Of a stretch of 10,357 bases of DNA, positions 1-6,503 are shown one piece after another. The notes beneath the pieces were generated by a model. The model was given only the letters and a program-made list of their open reading frames with translations, searched no databases and was not told the DNA's origin. Source of the DNA: Flavobacterium sp. (lineage in GTDB: Bacteria; Bacteroidota; Bacteroidia; Flavobacteriales; Flavobacteriaceae); contig JAGNPF010000022.1 of the NCBI GenBank assembly GCA_017989775.1, positions 1 through 10,357 of the forward strand, read 5' to 3'. A program made the translations under genes and the position numbers. Every line of letters starts with the position of its first letter. Position 1 is the first letter of the stretch.

Positions 1-140
1 GGATTTCTTTTCATTCAATTTTGCAATCATAAATATCTTTGTATAAAAAAGTCCTAATATACGATTTCAAATGAAACCCAATACTGACTATTATCATATT
101 TTAGCATGCAAAACCGGAATGTTTGTGTGTTTGTCAATGA

Positions 141-467
141 TTAATGCGAAACCGATTTTAGTCCTATAATGGAGCCGATTAGCGTGGTGATAAAGAAAAT
201 TCGCCAGAAGGTGGCTGGCTCCTTGAATACAAAAATCCCCATCAACACGGTGCCCACGGCTCCAATGCCTGTCCAGACGGCATAAGCGGTTCCGATGGGT
301 AAAGTCTGGGTGGCCTTGACCAACAAAACCATACTGATAATCAATGAAATTAGAAAACCGGCATACCACCAATACATCTCGTTTCCGCTGGTTTCTTTGG
401 CTTTTCCCAAGCAAGAAGCAAAGGCAACTTCAAATAATCCGGCAATAATTAATAGTATCCAATTCAT
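141..467 (-). CDS. Small multidrug resistance (SMR) family exporter, Gdx/SugE-like
   Basis: This is a 108-residue inner-membrane protein with four hydrophobic segments (about 2-19, 34-51, 57-79 and 85-104), the usual SMR size. E13 in the first segment matches the essential proton/substrate-coupling glutamate of SMR transporters. The stretch GTAYAVWTGIGAVG (59-72) and the SVSH ending resemble SugE/Gdx proteins, which export guanidinium and some quaternary ammonium compounds as antiparallel dimers. Residue 16 is F where E. coli SugE has W, and loop 1 is about three residues longer, so guanidinium specificity is inferred, not shown. The frame stays open upstream to 578, but ATG 467 is chosen because the protein then begins as family members do, and the longer version would contain the promoter box at 490-497. 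It is the last of the minus-strand genes and is separated from the next by a repeat-rich gap, so it is probably transcribed alone. Confidence 0.9.
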   Translation of the reverse strand: MNWILLIIAGLFEVAFASCLGKAKETSGNEMYWWYAGFLISLIISMVLLVKATQTLPIGTAYAVWTGIGAVGTVLMGIFVFKEPATFWRIFFITTLIGSIIGLKSVSH

Positions 468-489
468 TTTTTCAAGTTTTTGTATGCTG

Positions 490-497
490 CAAAGATA
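490..497 (-). promoter_or_regulatory. Probable -7 box of the SMR gene promoter
   Basis: On the minus strand this reads TATCTTTG, an exact match to the Bacteroidota -7 consensus TAnnTTTG, ending 22 bases before the chosen ATG at 467. No clean TTTG -33 element is seen at 18-19 bases upstream. The box supports the short start and a promoter private to this gene. Confidence 0.5.
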
Positions 498-598
498 TTG
501 TTTTGTTACAATAAACGGGATCAATGCCAGATTTGTTGAATATCGCCAACCTGCATGTTCTTGACGGCAAAGTTCCATAGGATCGACTTATTTTGTAG

Positions 599-618
599 CA
601 ACGGACTTTAGTCCGTTG
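599..618. repeat. Perfect palindrome, hairpin repeat 1 of the 599-781 cluster
   Basis: CAACGGACT and AGTCCGTTG are perfect 9-base inverted arms separated by TT. The word is familiar to me as a recurrent intergenic element in flavobacterial genomes (from memory). It lies between DUF3826 and the SMR gene. A transcript reading through from DUF3826 would fold here, but no U-run follows, so a terminator role is unproven. Confidence 0.7.
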
Positions 619-640
619 AAATTTAGGATTGATTTTTTAT

Positions 641-657
641 GTCAGTCGGAGACTGAC
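641..657. repeat. Perfect hairpin repeat 2 of the 599-781 cluster
   Basis: GTCAGTC and GACTGAC are perfect 7-base arms around a GGA loop. It resembles a common short intergenic palindrome of Flavobacterium-type genomes (from memory). It is unrelated in sequence to the palindromes on either side, so the cluster is a collection of different elements. Confidence 0.65.
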
Positions 658-664
658 CTACACA

Positions 665-690
665 TCCGCAAAGTCGGGGACTTTTGCGGA
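665..690. repeat. Imperfect hairpin repeat 3 of the 599-781 cluster
   Basis: TCCGCAAAGTC (665-675) pairs with GACTTTTGCGGA (679-690) around a GGG loop, with a single bulged T. It begins only 7 bases after the end of repeat 2. Confidence 0.65.
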
Positions 691-715
691 GTGGGGTTCA
701 AGTTTTAAAAAAACA

Positions 716-781
716 ATTTGCCACAGATTAAAAAGATTCACAAAGATTAATCCGTGATAATCTTTTTAATCTGTGGCAAAT
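716..781. repeat. Long 23-base-arm inverted repeat 4 of the 599-781 cluster
   Basis: Positions 716-738 and 759-781 are perfect inverted complements of 23 bases, containing the word CCACAGATTAAAAAGATT, around a 20-base centre that itself has CAC/GTG pairing and a GATTAATC palindrome. This is a strong cruciform or RNA hairpin. The 'ATCTGTGGCAAA' type element recurs in Flavobacterium-like genomes (from memory). It lies 55 bases past the stop of the DUF3826 gene and could help end that transcript or protect its 3' end. Confidence 0.8.
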
Positions 782-835
782 ACAAAAGATTGAAGTTTGC
801 AGACTTTAAGTTTGCCAATCCAAATTTATAGTGAT

Positions 836-1552
836 TTACTTGCCCTCTTTTTCAGCCGCTTTTTTGGCTTTTATGCCATCGGTAAACGCTTTGTACATTT
901 GTTTCCAGTTGCGGCCGTTGTTGTTCAGGTATTGTTCCGATTTGGTTTTGTAAATCTCGAAGATGGCCGAAATTTGTTTCATGCTCTTGTAATCGACCGC
1001 TTGTTCGCGGGCTTGTTTCATGAACTTGAGGATGGTTTCTTCTTCCAGGGCGGTCATGTCCGGAACGATGGCTTTGTAACCTGCCATGGTAAATTGTACT
1101 TTTCCAATGGTGTATTTATCCAAAACAAGCTCCACCTGTTCCTCGGTCAAGTCTTTGCGAAGTCCCGCCATCAGGTTTTCGTGCACTGTTTTTGGCATCG
1201 ACGACTGGACGATAATCTGTCTTTCGAGTTCGCTGAGCAGTTGTCCGGTCGTTGGGTTGATTCCGGCAGGTACAATGGTTCCGGGATGTTCGTTGTTCCA
1301 GTCGCGAACGGCTTTCAAGTGGGCAACAATCACTGCTTGGATTCTTTGTTCTTTGGCAGCATCGTTCAGATTTAGGGAAGTCACCCATTCTGCGGCTTTC
1401 TTTTCTTGTTCCAGATTGGAATTGGCTTGTTTTTCTTCTTTGGTCAATTCCTTTTTTGGACTTTGTTGCGGATTCGTTTGTTCCTGTGCGAAAGTCGCGT
1501 TCGAAAGGAATGATGCGAGTAGTAATGCTGAGATGATGGTTTTGTTTTTCAT
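836..1552 (-). CDS. Secreted DUF3826 domain protein
   Basis: This is a 238-residue protein with a clear Sec signal peptide: the positive start MKNK, a hydrophobic core at about 5-17, and probable signal peptidase I cleavage after TFA (20-22), leaving QEQ. There is no cysteine in a lipobox position, so it should be soluble in the periplasm. A charged, Lys/Glu/Gln-rich linker follows (about 28-55). The rest (about 53-215) looks like DUF3826: an AAEWV..LNL..A.. opening, LTEEQVELVLDKYTIGKV (135-152), and a tail with YKTKSEQYLNNNGRNWKQ (201-218). DUF3826 genes are often found near polysaccharide-utilisation genes in Bacteroidota, but the biochemical function is unknown. The C-terminus is very lysine-rich. 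It lies 59 bases downstream of the small hypothetical gene on the same strand and may share its transcript. The start at 1552 is fixed by the signal peptide. Confidence 0.85.
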   Translation of the reverse strand: MKNKTIISALLLASFLSNATFAQEQTNPQQSPKKELTKEEKQANSNLEQEKKAAEWVTSLNLNDAAKEQRIQAVIVAHLKAVRDWNNEHPGTIVPAGINPTTGQLLSELERQIIVQSSMPKTVHENLMAGLRKDLTEEQVELVLDKYTIGKVQFTMAGYKAIVPDMTALEEETILKFMKQAREQAVDYKSMKQISAIFEIYKTKSEQYLNNNGRNWKQMYKAFTDGIKAKKAAEKEGK

Positions 1553-1611
1553 AGAATTATTTGTTTGCTTAACGAGGATTGAATATTGAAAAGACTAAAA
1601 TGGGCGCAAAA

Positions 1612-2016
1612 TCAAACCTCTTCTTCGAGTTTTAAATGTTTTTTCCACCCTAATTTTCTGTAGTATATGTCTGACAGAAACACGGGAATAAATAATAATG
1701 TTGTGTATTTAAAGCCAATTGTCATTCTCAAAATAAAGTGGAGGGTAAAAATTGCGATTATGATTTCCCACACCCATTTCATTTTCTTGAATTCGACAAT
1801 TTTTAAGGCCGTTATTTTATCTTCGGATGTTTCAATTGTAATGTCTGGACTTGAAAATTGCCTCACTTTCAAGTTGATTAGATGTTGTCCATTCGTTGTG
1901 TTGAACTCCATAATATCGCCATCAGAAATTGTTCCGGCTTTTTGTTTGTCAATATAGATTTCGTATTCTTTCGCCCTGTTTTCTCTAGGAGGTCTTTTAA
2001 TTATAATTATTGCCAT
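1612..2016 (-). CDS. Hypothetical membrane protein with N-terminal beta-rich domain
   Basis: I do not recognise a named family for this 134-residue protein. Residues about 1-72 look like a small beta-sandwich: alternating hydrophobic strands, with YEIYIDKQKAGTISDGDIMEF (19-39), then NGQHLINLKVRQFSSPDITIE. The pattern of a 'ligand or tether' strand, a turn with DG, and GQH recalls PEGA-like or related Bacteroidota domains of unknown role. Residues about 80-98 and 103-118 form two hydrophobic segments, followed by a lysine/glutamate-rich tail (GWKKHLKLEEEV). The domain order therefore suggests a cytoplasmic N-domain tethered to the membrane by a hairpin. Initiation at 2016 is preceded by an A/T-rich leader with no clear Shine-Dalgarno site. 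It lies between the fucI terminator and the DUF3826 gene, so it probably has its own promoter in 2017-2114, though no exact TAnnTTTG box was found. Confidence 0.7.
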   Translation of the reverse strand: MAIIIIKRPPRENRAKEYEIYIDKQKAGTISDGDIMEFNTTNGQHLINLKVRQFSSPDITIETSEDKITALKIVEFKKMKWVWEIIIAIFTLHFILRMTIGFKYTTLLFIPVFLSDIYYRKLGWKKHLKLEEEV

Positions 2017-2040
2017 AATTTTAATTGTTGTTTTCTCTCG

Positions 2041-2054
2041 AAACCTTTAGGTTT
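2041..2054. repeat. Small palindrome upstream of the hypothetical gene
   Basis: AAACC and GGTTT form 5-base arms around TTTA, 25-38 bases upstream of the start at 2016. It could be a weak leader hairpin or a protein site; nothing else supports a role. Confidence 0.3.
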
Positions 2055-2114
2055 TACTAATGTTTGTTTTATTTTACATCTCCTCAAATACAATAATTTT
2101 TTCTTACAAAACTA

Positions 2115-2148
2115 AAAAGGCTAGTTCGGTGTTTCAAACCAGCCTTTT
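2115..2148 (-). terminator. Intrinsic terminator of fucI
   Basis: On the minus strand AAAAGGCTGGTT (2148-2137) pairs with AACTAGCCTTTT (2126-2115) in a 12-base stem with one G-U pair and a 10-base loop, ending in a U-rich stretch. It starts 18 bases after the fucI stop codon. It is the clearest rho-independent terminator in the window and separates fucI from the genes beyond it. Confidence 0.8.
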
Positions 2149-2166
2149 GTTTTCTATAAATTGTTT

Positions 2167-3948
2167 TTATTCATACAAAGCCTTGTAAGTGCTGCAAGCC
2201 CTGTAATCGGAAGATTCTGGATCCATGCCAAAAGACGCCCAAGCACTTGGCCTGAAAATTTGGTCTTCGGGAACATTGTGCATGTTTACCGGGATTCGGA
2301 GCATCGAGGCCAAAGTGATCAAATCGGCACCAATGTGTCCGTAAGTGAAGGCGCCGTGATTGGCTCCCCAGTTCGACATCACGCTGTACACATCTTTGAA
2401 AGGGCCTTTACCCGTAAGGTTCGGCACAAACCAAGTGGTAGGCCAAGTAGGATCGGTTCTTTCGTTGATGATGTTGTGCACGTCTTCCGGAAGTTCGATG
2501 GTTTTTCCTTCGGCGATTTGAAATACGGGGCCAATGCCTTTCACGATATTGATTCGGCACATCGTCACTGGCATTTCGCCTTTGGTTTTGAAAGTGGAAG
2601 AGAAACCGCCACCCCTGAAATACTCCAGCTTTCCTGGTCCCCAAGTGGTTTTTTCGAGACATTTTTCGACTTCGTTTTCGGTAATGTCCCACCAAGGTTT
2701 CATAGCCGGTTTACCGTCGATGGATTGTTCGCCCGTTCCGTCCAAGGCCGAAGCACCGGAATTGATGAGGTGGATAAATCCGTTGGCAGCGTCGCCTGTT
2801 AGTTCGTAACCCGTCACTCTTTTTACGGCTTCTGGACTCCAATACGTTCTCACGTCGCTAAATATTTGGGCGGCTCCGGTCAATAAATGTCCGAACAACA
2901 TCGAAACTCCGTTCAAACTGTCGTTTTCCGTGGCCAACATAAAAGGCTGGCGAATGCCGTTCCAGTCGAAAGAAGAAGTTAGAATCGCTTCCATAAAATC
3001 GCCGTTCGGCAAATGGTCTGTCCATTGTCTTTGTCCTTGGAAACCGCCGGAAATGGCGTTTCTTCCCAAGGCTTCTTCGCCGTAACCCAAGGCTTTCAGT
3101 TTTGGATTTCCAATCATCAAGTCGCGACCAATCAAGGCCATTTTTACGACAAATTCCCAATCTTTGTCCAATTCGGCTCTCGATTTTTGACGGTTTTCAG
3201 GATTGTAATCTTTTCCTTCCTTGCATTTGGCTTTGGTCCAAGCAAAGGCTTTTTCGTATTCTTCCTTGTCGTAGATTTCGTGTTCGATTCTTCTCGAAAA
3301 TTCGGTCATGTCGATGTTTTCGCAACGCATTCCCAAGTAGCTTTCGAAGAAATTCGGGTCAACAATGGAGCCCGCAATTCCCATGGAAACGGCTCCCATG
3401 GATAGATACGATTTGCCTTTCATCGTGGCAACGGCCAAACCGGCTTTTCCGAAAAGCAATAATTTTTTTTGCACATCTTCGGGAATGCTGGTGTCGTCGC
3501 TGTCTTGAACATCGCGGCCGTAAATGCCAAAAGCAGGAAGTCCTTTTTGGTTGTGACCCGCCAAGGCTGCCGCCAAATAAACAGCTCCCGGACGTTCGGT
3601 TCCGTTGAAACCCCAAATGGCTTTCGGAATCAAGGGATCCATGTCGATGGTTTCGCTGCCATAACACCAACAAGGCGTCACGGTCAAGCTCAAGCCAACG
3701 CCTTCTCTCGAAAATTTGTCGGCCGAAGCGGCGGCTTCGGCAACACCGCCTATGCAGGAATCCGAGATAACGCATTCCACTTTGCTGCCGTCGGCATGTC
3801 TCAGGTTTTTTTCCAGGAAATCGGCGGCAATTTTTGCCATGTTCATGGTTGATTCTTCAAGCGATTCTCTTACTCCATCCAATCTACCGTCAATTACGGG
3901 TCTGATTCCTATTTTGGGCAACTGTCCAATCAAGTTTTTAAAGTTCAT
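2167..3948 (-). CDS. fucI: L-fucose isomerase
   Basis: This 593-residue protein is nearly the same length as E. coli FucI (591) and close to it throughout. Near the start it reads [12 protein letters not shown] (11-22) and further on [13 protein letters not shown] (93-105), then [20 protein letters not shown] (111-130) and MGIAGSIVD (189-197). It converts L-fucose to L-fuculose (and usually D-arabinose to D-ribulose) as a cytoplasmic Mn2+-dependent hexamer. The metal ligands of the E. coli enzyme (E337, D361, H528) align with E341 in [10 protein letters not shown]365 in FSDVRTYW and H531 in GANHG, so the enzyme should be active. The start at 3948 is preceded by AAGGAATAAAA, one of the few Shine-Dalgarno-like sites here. 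No fuculokinase, aldolase or fucose permease gene lies in the window. It is followed by its own terminator and preceded by 158 bases containing candidate operator repeats. Confidence 0.97.
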   Translation of the reverse strand: MNFKNLIGQLPKIGIRPVIDGRLDGVRESLEESTMNMAKIAADFLEKNLRHADGSKVECVISDSCIGGVAEAAASADKFSREGVGLSLTVTPCWCYGSETIDMDPLIPKAIWGFNGTERPGAVYLAAALAGHNQKGLPAFGIYGRDVQDSDDTSIPEDVQKKLLLFGKAGLAVATMKGKSYLSMGAVSMGIAGSIVDPNFFESYLGMRCENIDMTEFSRRIEHEIYDKEEYEKAFAWTKAKCKEGKDYNPENRQKSRAELDKDWEFVVKMALIGRDLMIGNPKLKALGYGEEALGRNAISGGFQGQRQWTDHLPNGDFMEAILTSSFDWNGIRQPFMLATENDSLNGVSMLFGHLLTGAAQIFSDVRTYWSPEAVKRVTGYELTGDAANGFIHLINSGASALDGTGEQSIDGKPAMKPWWDITENEVEKCLEKTTWGPGKLEYFRGGGFSSTFKTKGEMPVTMCRINIVKGIGPVFQIAEGKTIELPEDVHNIINERTDPTWPTTWFVPNLTGKGPFKDVYSVMSNWGANHGAFTYGHIGADLITLASMLRIPVNMHNVPEDQIFRPSAWASFGMDPESSDYRACSTYKALYE

Positions 3949-3981
3949 TTTTATTCCTTGTTTTAATGTAAATTTTGTGTG

Positions 3982-3999
3982 GCTATTTGTTTAAACAGC
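3982..3999. promoter_or_regulatory. Inverted repeat upstream of fucI, possible operator
   Basis: The 18-base element GCTATTTGTTTAAACAGC has 7-base arms (one G-T pair) around a 4-base centre, 34-51 bases before the fucI ATG. Its position would suit a repressor site or a leader hairpin. A/T-rich chance pairing is possible. Confidence 0.3.
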
Positions 4000-4010
4000 T
4001 TTTAAAAATA

Positions 4011-4030
4011 CTTTTTTCAGGATAAAAAAG
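4011..4030. repeat. A/T hairpin between DUF389 and fucI
   Basis: CTTTTTT (4011-4017) and AAAAAAG (4024-4030) are perfect arms around CAGGAT. Read from the minus strand it lies 77 bases beyond the DUF389 stop and could be a weak terminator. A stem made almost only of A-T pairs is poor evidence. Confidence 0.25.
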
Positions 4031-4039
4031 GGTTGAAAT

Positions 4040-4074
4040 AAAATAATTGTATTTTTTACACTAAAAATAATTGT
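4040..4074. repeat. Paired 11-base direct repeats upstream of fucI
   Basis: AAAATAATTGT occurs at 4040-4050 and again at 4064-4074, a spacing of 24 bases (a little over two helical turns). They lie 92-126 bases upstream of the fucI start and could be an activator or repressor pair. The sequence is A/T-rich, so chance repetition is not excluded. Confidence 0.35.
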
Positions 4075-4106
4075 TCTAAGAAAATTGAATGTTTTTTCTG
4101 CTTTTT

Positions 4107-5411
4107 TTAGGGGTTGTTTCGTTTGTAAATTTCGATTTCATCGCTGGCAAGTCGTTGTTTCAGCCATGAATGCAATTTTTCAACGGATGCTTTCGGGAGT
4201 TCCTCCTTGCTTTGGTATATCAGGACAGGAACGGTGGCAGTACTGTCTTTTTTGATGATGAAGGAGTGGTTTTCCAGAGACATGTTTTCTATTTCCGGGA
4301 ACAGTATTTTCGTTTCGGACAACAATGATTTGTTGTCGTATTGGTTGGATTTGTTTTTCTGTTCCAAGGCGGCAATTTTAAGGTCTTTTTGGTTCAAGCC
4401 CGATTTGCCAAAATTGATTTCGTTCTGGATTAATTTTTTCAAATCGGTGGTGTCTTGACGGATGTGCAATCGGGTATTGGAAATGTTGTATTCTGTTAAT
4501 TTTTGGTTGAGGGCTTTAATTTCCAGTGGGGTGAATTTGTCGTTCAAAAATCCCAAATCTAATTTTTTGGGATTGGTGTTTACGGTCAGCTTATTGAAAA
4601 GGACGGTGTATCCCTTGTTCTTGAATTCATTGGTGACAAATTTTTCAACTCTTTGTTCGTATATTTTTTGTTTCCGAAGATCGTAGGCAAAATAAACGCT
4701 GGGCAGAATGATTACCAAAATAATGGCCGTAATGAGGTGTCTGATTTTCTTTTCTTGAGCAATGTCAACCTGTTTTGTGTGTGGATATTTCAAATATTTG
4801 ACGATAAGAAAAGTGGCAATGCAAATGAAAACGCAGTTGATGGTGTACAGAAAAAGCGCTCCAAAAAAATATTTGTAATTGCCTATGGCCAGTCCGTAAC
4901 CTGCCGTGCACAAGGGCGGCATCAAGGCCGTGGCGATGGCCACCCCGGGAATGGGATTTCCTTTTTCGACCCTGGTTATGGCTATCACGCCCACCAATCC
5001 GCCAAAAAAAGCAATCAGGACGTCGTAGATATTGGGCGAAGTTCGGGCCAATAATTCGGATTGGGTTTCCTTGAACGGGCTCACGTAAAAATAAAATGTG
5101 GAAGTCAACAAACTCACCACGGTGGCAATGGCCAAGTTTTTCAATGATTTTTTGAACAGTTCAAAATCATATATTCCCAAACTGAAACCCGCTCCCAAAA
5201 TAGGCCCCATCAACGGGGAGATAAGCATCGCTCCAATAATCACGGCGGTCGAATTGACGTTCAGTCCCACCGAGGCAATGATGATGGCGCAAGCCAAAAT
5301 CCATAAATTGGAACCTCTGAACGAAATGTTGGAAAGGACATTTTCCAGCACTTTATTTTTGTCTTCTTCTCCTTGGTGCAGGTTGACGAAATGGGTTATT
5401 TTTTCTATCAT
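4107..5411 (-). CDS. DUF389 family membrane protein (TIGR00341-like)
   Basis: This 434-residue protein has an N-terminal membrane domain with about seven hydrophobic segments (roughly 35-52, 55-79, 89-110, 128-146, 153-175, 180-205 and 224-244), then a long hydrophilic C-terminal region (about 250-434) with Gln/Lys/Leu-rich stretches that may form a coiled coil. The signature segments STAVIIGAMLISPLMGPILG (54-73) and NPIPGVAIATALMPPLCTAG (152-171) are diagnostic of DUF389. The family is widespread and has no established function that I can state with confidence; a transporter or channel role is guesswork. The C-terminal region has no obvious enzymatic motif. It is transcribed divergently from the carotenoid regulator gene with a 146-base gap between the two starts, so the two may share control. 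The start at 5411 is supported by the MIEKITHFVNLH opening; no strong Shine-Dalgarno site is seen. Confidence 0.88.
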   Translation of the reverse strand: MIEKITHFVNLHQGEEDKNKVLENVLSNISFRGSNLWILACAIIIASVGLNVNSTAVIIGAMLISPLMGPILGAGFSLGIYDFELFKKSLKNLAIATVVSLLTSTFYFYVSPFKETQSELLARTSPNIYDVLIAFFGGLVGVIAITRVEKGNPIPGVAIATALMPPLCTAGYGLAIGNYKYFFGALFLYTINCVFICIATFLIVKYLKYPHTKQVDIAQEKKIRHLITAIILVIILPSVYFAYDLRKQKIYEQRVEKFVTNEFKNKGYTVLFNKLTVNTNPKKLDLGFLNDKFTPLEIKALNQKLTEYNISNTRLHIRQDTTDLKKLIQNEINFGKSGLNQKDLKIAALEQKNKSNQYDNKSLLSETKILFPEIENMSLENHSFIIKKDSTATVPVLIYQSKEELPKASVEKLHSWLKQRLASDEIEIYKRNNP

Positions 5412-5482
5412 GACGTAGTGTTTTTTTGAATTAAATGGTTGAAATGTGTCGTTTATGGTGTTTAGATATTTGTATTCGATGC

Positions 5483-5512
5483 TAAATATACGTTTTTTGC
5501 TTTATTTTTAAA
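5483..5512 (-). promoter_or_regulatory. Tentative DUF389 promoter
   Basis: On the minus strand TTTA (5512-5509), 18 bases, then TATATTTA (5490-5483) resembles the Bacteroidota TTTG-N19-TAnnTTTG promoter with one mismatch in each element. It would give a leader of about 65 bases and would overlap the upstream part of the divergent regulator promoter. Confidence 0.3.
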
Positions 5513-5531
5513 GTCTGCAATAAATTTTATA

Positions 5532-5539
5532 TATATTTG
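5532..5539 (+). promoter_or_regulatory. Probable -7 box of the regulator gene promoter
   Basis: TATATTTG matches the TAnnTTTG consensus exactly and ends 18 bases before the ATG at 5558, predicting a leader of roughly 10-14 bases. The -33 element is poor (TTTA at 5507-5510 with a 21-base spacer), which would suit a promoter that is weak or needs an activator. Confidence 0.5.
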
Positions 5540-5568
5540 TTTATTGAATTTGAAAAAATGATAAACAA
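5537..5568. promoter_or_regulatory. Candidate autoregulatory operator of the B12-binding regulator
   Basis: TTGTTTAT (5537-5544) and ATAAACAA (5561-5568) are perfect 8-base inverted arms with a 16-base spacer. The left arm overlaps the 3' end of the -7 box and the right arm lies inside codons 2-4 of the regulator gene, so occupancy would block initiation. The same geometry with nearly the same arms is found at the crtI promoter (6480-6511). Confidence 0.45.
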
Positions 5569-6457
5569 TATTAAATCGGTTTTCAGTATCAAGGATCTTG
5601 AAAACCTTTCCGGAATAAAGGCGCACACCATTCGAATTTGGGAAAAAAGATATGGTATTTTGGAGCCAATGCGTTCCTCGACCAATATCAGGAATTATGA
5701 CACGCACAATTTGCAGAAATTGCTCAACATTGTTTTGTTGCACAATTACGGTTATAAAATCTCCCGAATTGCCGAATATTCCACCGAGAAAATCGAGCTT
5801 TTGGTGCGGGAAATTATTTCAGAAAAAAGTTCCAAGAGCCACGCCATCAACGCGTTCAAATTGGCGATGATGAATTTTGACCAAGTGCTGTTTTTTAAAA
5901 CCTATTCCAATTTGCTTTCTGAAAAATCCTTCCGAGAAATTTTTTACGAGGTACTCATTCCGTTGATGAATGAAATCGGTTTGTTGTGGCAATCGGGCAC
6001 GATAACGCCGGCTCAGGAGCATTTTGTTTCTAGTTTGATCAAGCAAAAACTACTTGTCAATACTGAAAAAATTCAGGTTTTGGAGCCTACTCGAACCGAC
6101 AAAATTTTTGTTTTGTTTCTCCCTGAAAATGAAATCCATGAGCTGGGTTTGATGTATTTGAACTACGAAATCTTGCTCCACGGTTACAAAACCATTTACC
6201 TTGGCGAGAGCGTCCCTATGGAAAGTTTGAAAGACATTAAAAAGTATTTTGACAGCATTGTTTATGTTTCCTATTTGACCGTTCAGCCCACAAAAGACGT
6301 CATTAATGATTATTTGCAACGAATTGCCATCGAAATAATGGAAGCCGATTCACAAGTTTGGTTTCTCGGCCGAATGACCGAATTCATTGACTTGAAGAAG
6401 ATTCCCGACAATATAAAAACGTTTCATTCCATTCAGGACTTGGTGGTTGAATTGTAA
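5558..6457 (+). CDS. MerR-family transcriptional regulator with cobalamin-binding domain (CarH/LitR-like)
   Basis: This 299-residue protein has an N-terminal MerR-type winged helix (about 8-75): FSIKDLENLSGIKAHTIRIW, then EKRYGILEP, with the RIWEKRYG recognition segment typical of CarA/CarH/LitR. A helical bundle (about 92-170) carries W144-x9-E154-H155, the motif that in CarH contacts the upper face of adenosylcobalamin. A Rossmann-like domain (about 180-299) carries E192-I-H194-E-L-G197, equivalent to the DxHxxG cobalamin motif with E for D, so the lower-ligand histidine is kept. S238-Y-L240 also fits the B12 fold, but FLGRM (269-273) replaces the usual GG. Such proteins repress carotenoid genes in the dark and release DNA when light breaks the Co-C bond; here light sensing is inferred from motifs and position. 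ATG 5558 is preferred to an upstream TTG at 5537 because the latter lies inside the -7 box. Confidence 0.9.
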   Translation: MINNIKSVFSIKDLENLSGIKAHTIRIWEKRYGILEPMRSSTNIRNYDTHNLQKLLNIVLLHNYGYKISRIAEYSTEKIELLVREIISEKSSKSHAINAFKLAMMNFDQVLFFKTYSNLLSEKSFREIFYEVLIPLMNEIGLLWQSGTITPAQEHFVSSLIKQKLLVNTEKIQVLEPTRTDKIFVLFLPENEIHELGLMYLNYEILLHGYKTIYLGESVPMESLKDIKKYFDSIVYVSYLTVQPTKDVINDYLQRIAIEIMEADSQVWFLGRMTEFIDLKKIPDNIKTFHSIQDLVVEL

Positions 6458-6473
6458 TTTATTGTTAATATAG

Positions 6474-6503
6474 TTTGTTTTGTTTAACTTTTTTGTAATT
6501 TTG
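6474..6503 (+). promoter_or_regulatory. Promoter of the crtIBZY operon
   Basis: TTTG (6474-6477), an 18-base spacer, and TAATTTTG (6496-6503) match the Bacteroidota sigma-A-type promoter (TTTG, 18-19, TAnnTTTG). The -7 box ends 8 bases before the crtI ATG, so transcription should start within a few bases of the start codon. Confidence 0.65.

Noticed and set aside
1..30. Possible start of a minus-strand gene running off the left edge (ATG at 30, or at 14 in another frame)
   Set aside because: Only 5-10 codons are visible, two frames are equally open, and no promoter box or ribosome site supports either.
468..578. Upstream extension of the SMR gene by 37 codons
   Set aside because: The added residues are not SMR-like and the extension contains a consensus -7 box at 490-497. 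Family members start at MNWI.
599..781. CRISPR array
   Set aside because: The repeats differ from each other in sequence, are palindromic singletons and show no regular spacer length.
599..781. Insertion sequence remnant
   Set aside because: No transposase frame or target-site duplication is visible. The palindromes are separate small elements.
793..815. AAGTTTGC repeated at 793-800 and 808-815
   Set aside because: Two short copies 15 bases apart with no further copies or context; probably chance.
797..1589. Two overlapping plus-strand frames across the DUF3826 gene
   Set aside because: They overlap each other and the DUF3826 gene, which has a signal peptide and domain match. The frames are composition shadows.
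2161..3852. Several long plus-strand frames across fucI
   Set aside because: All are antisense to a complete, highly conserved fucI, and none has a recognisable domain or start context.
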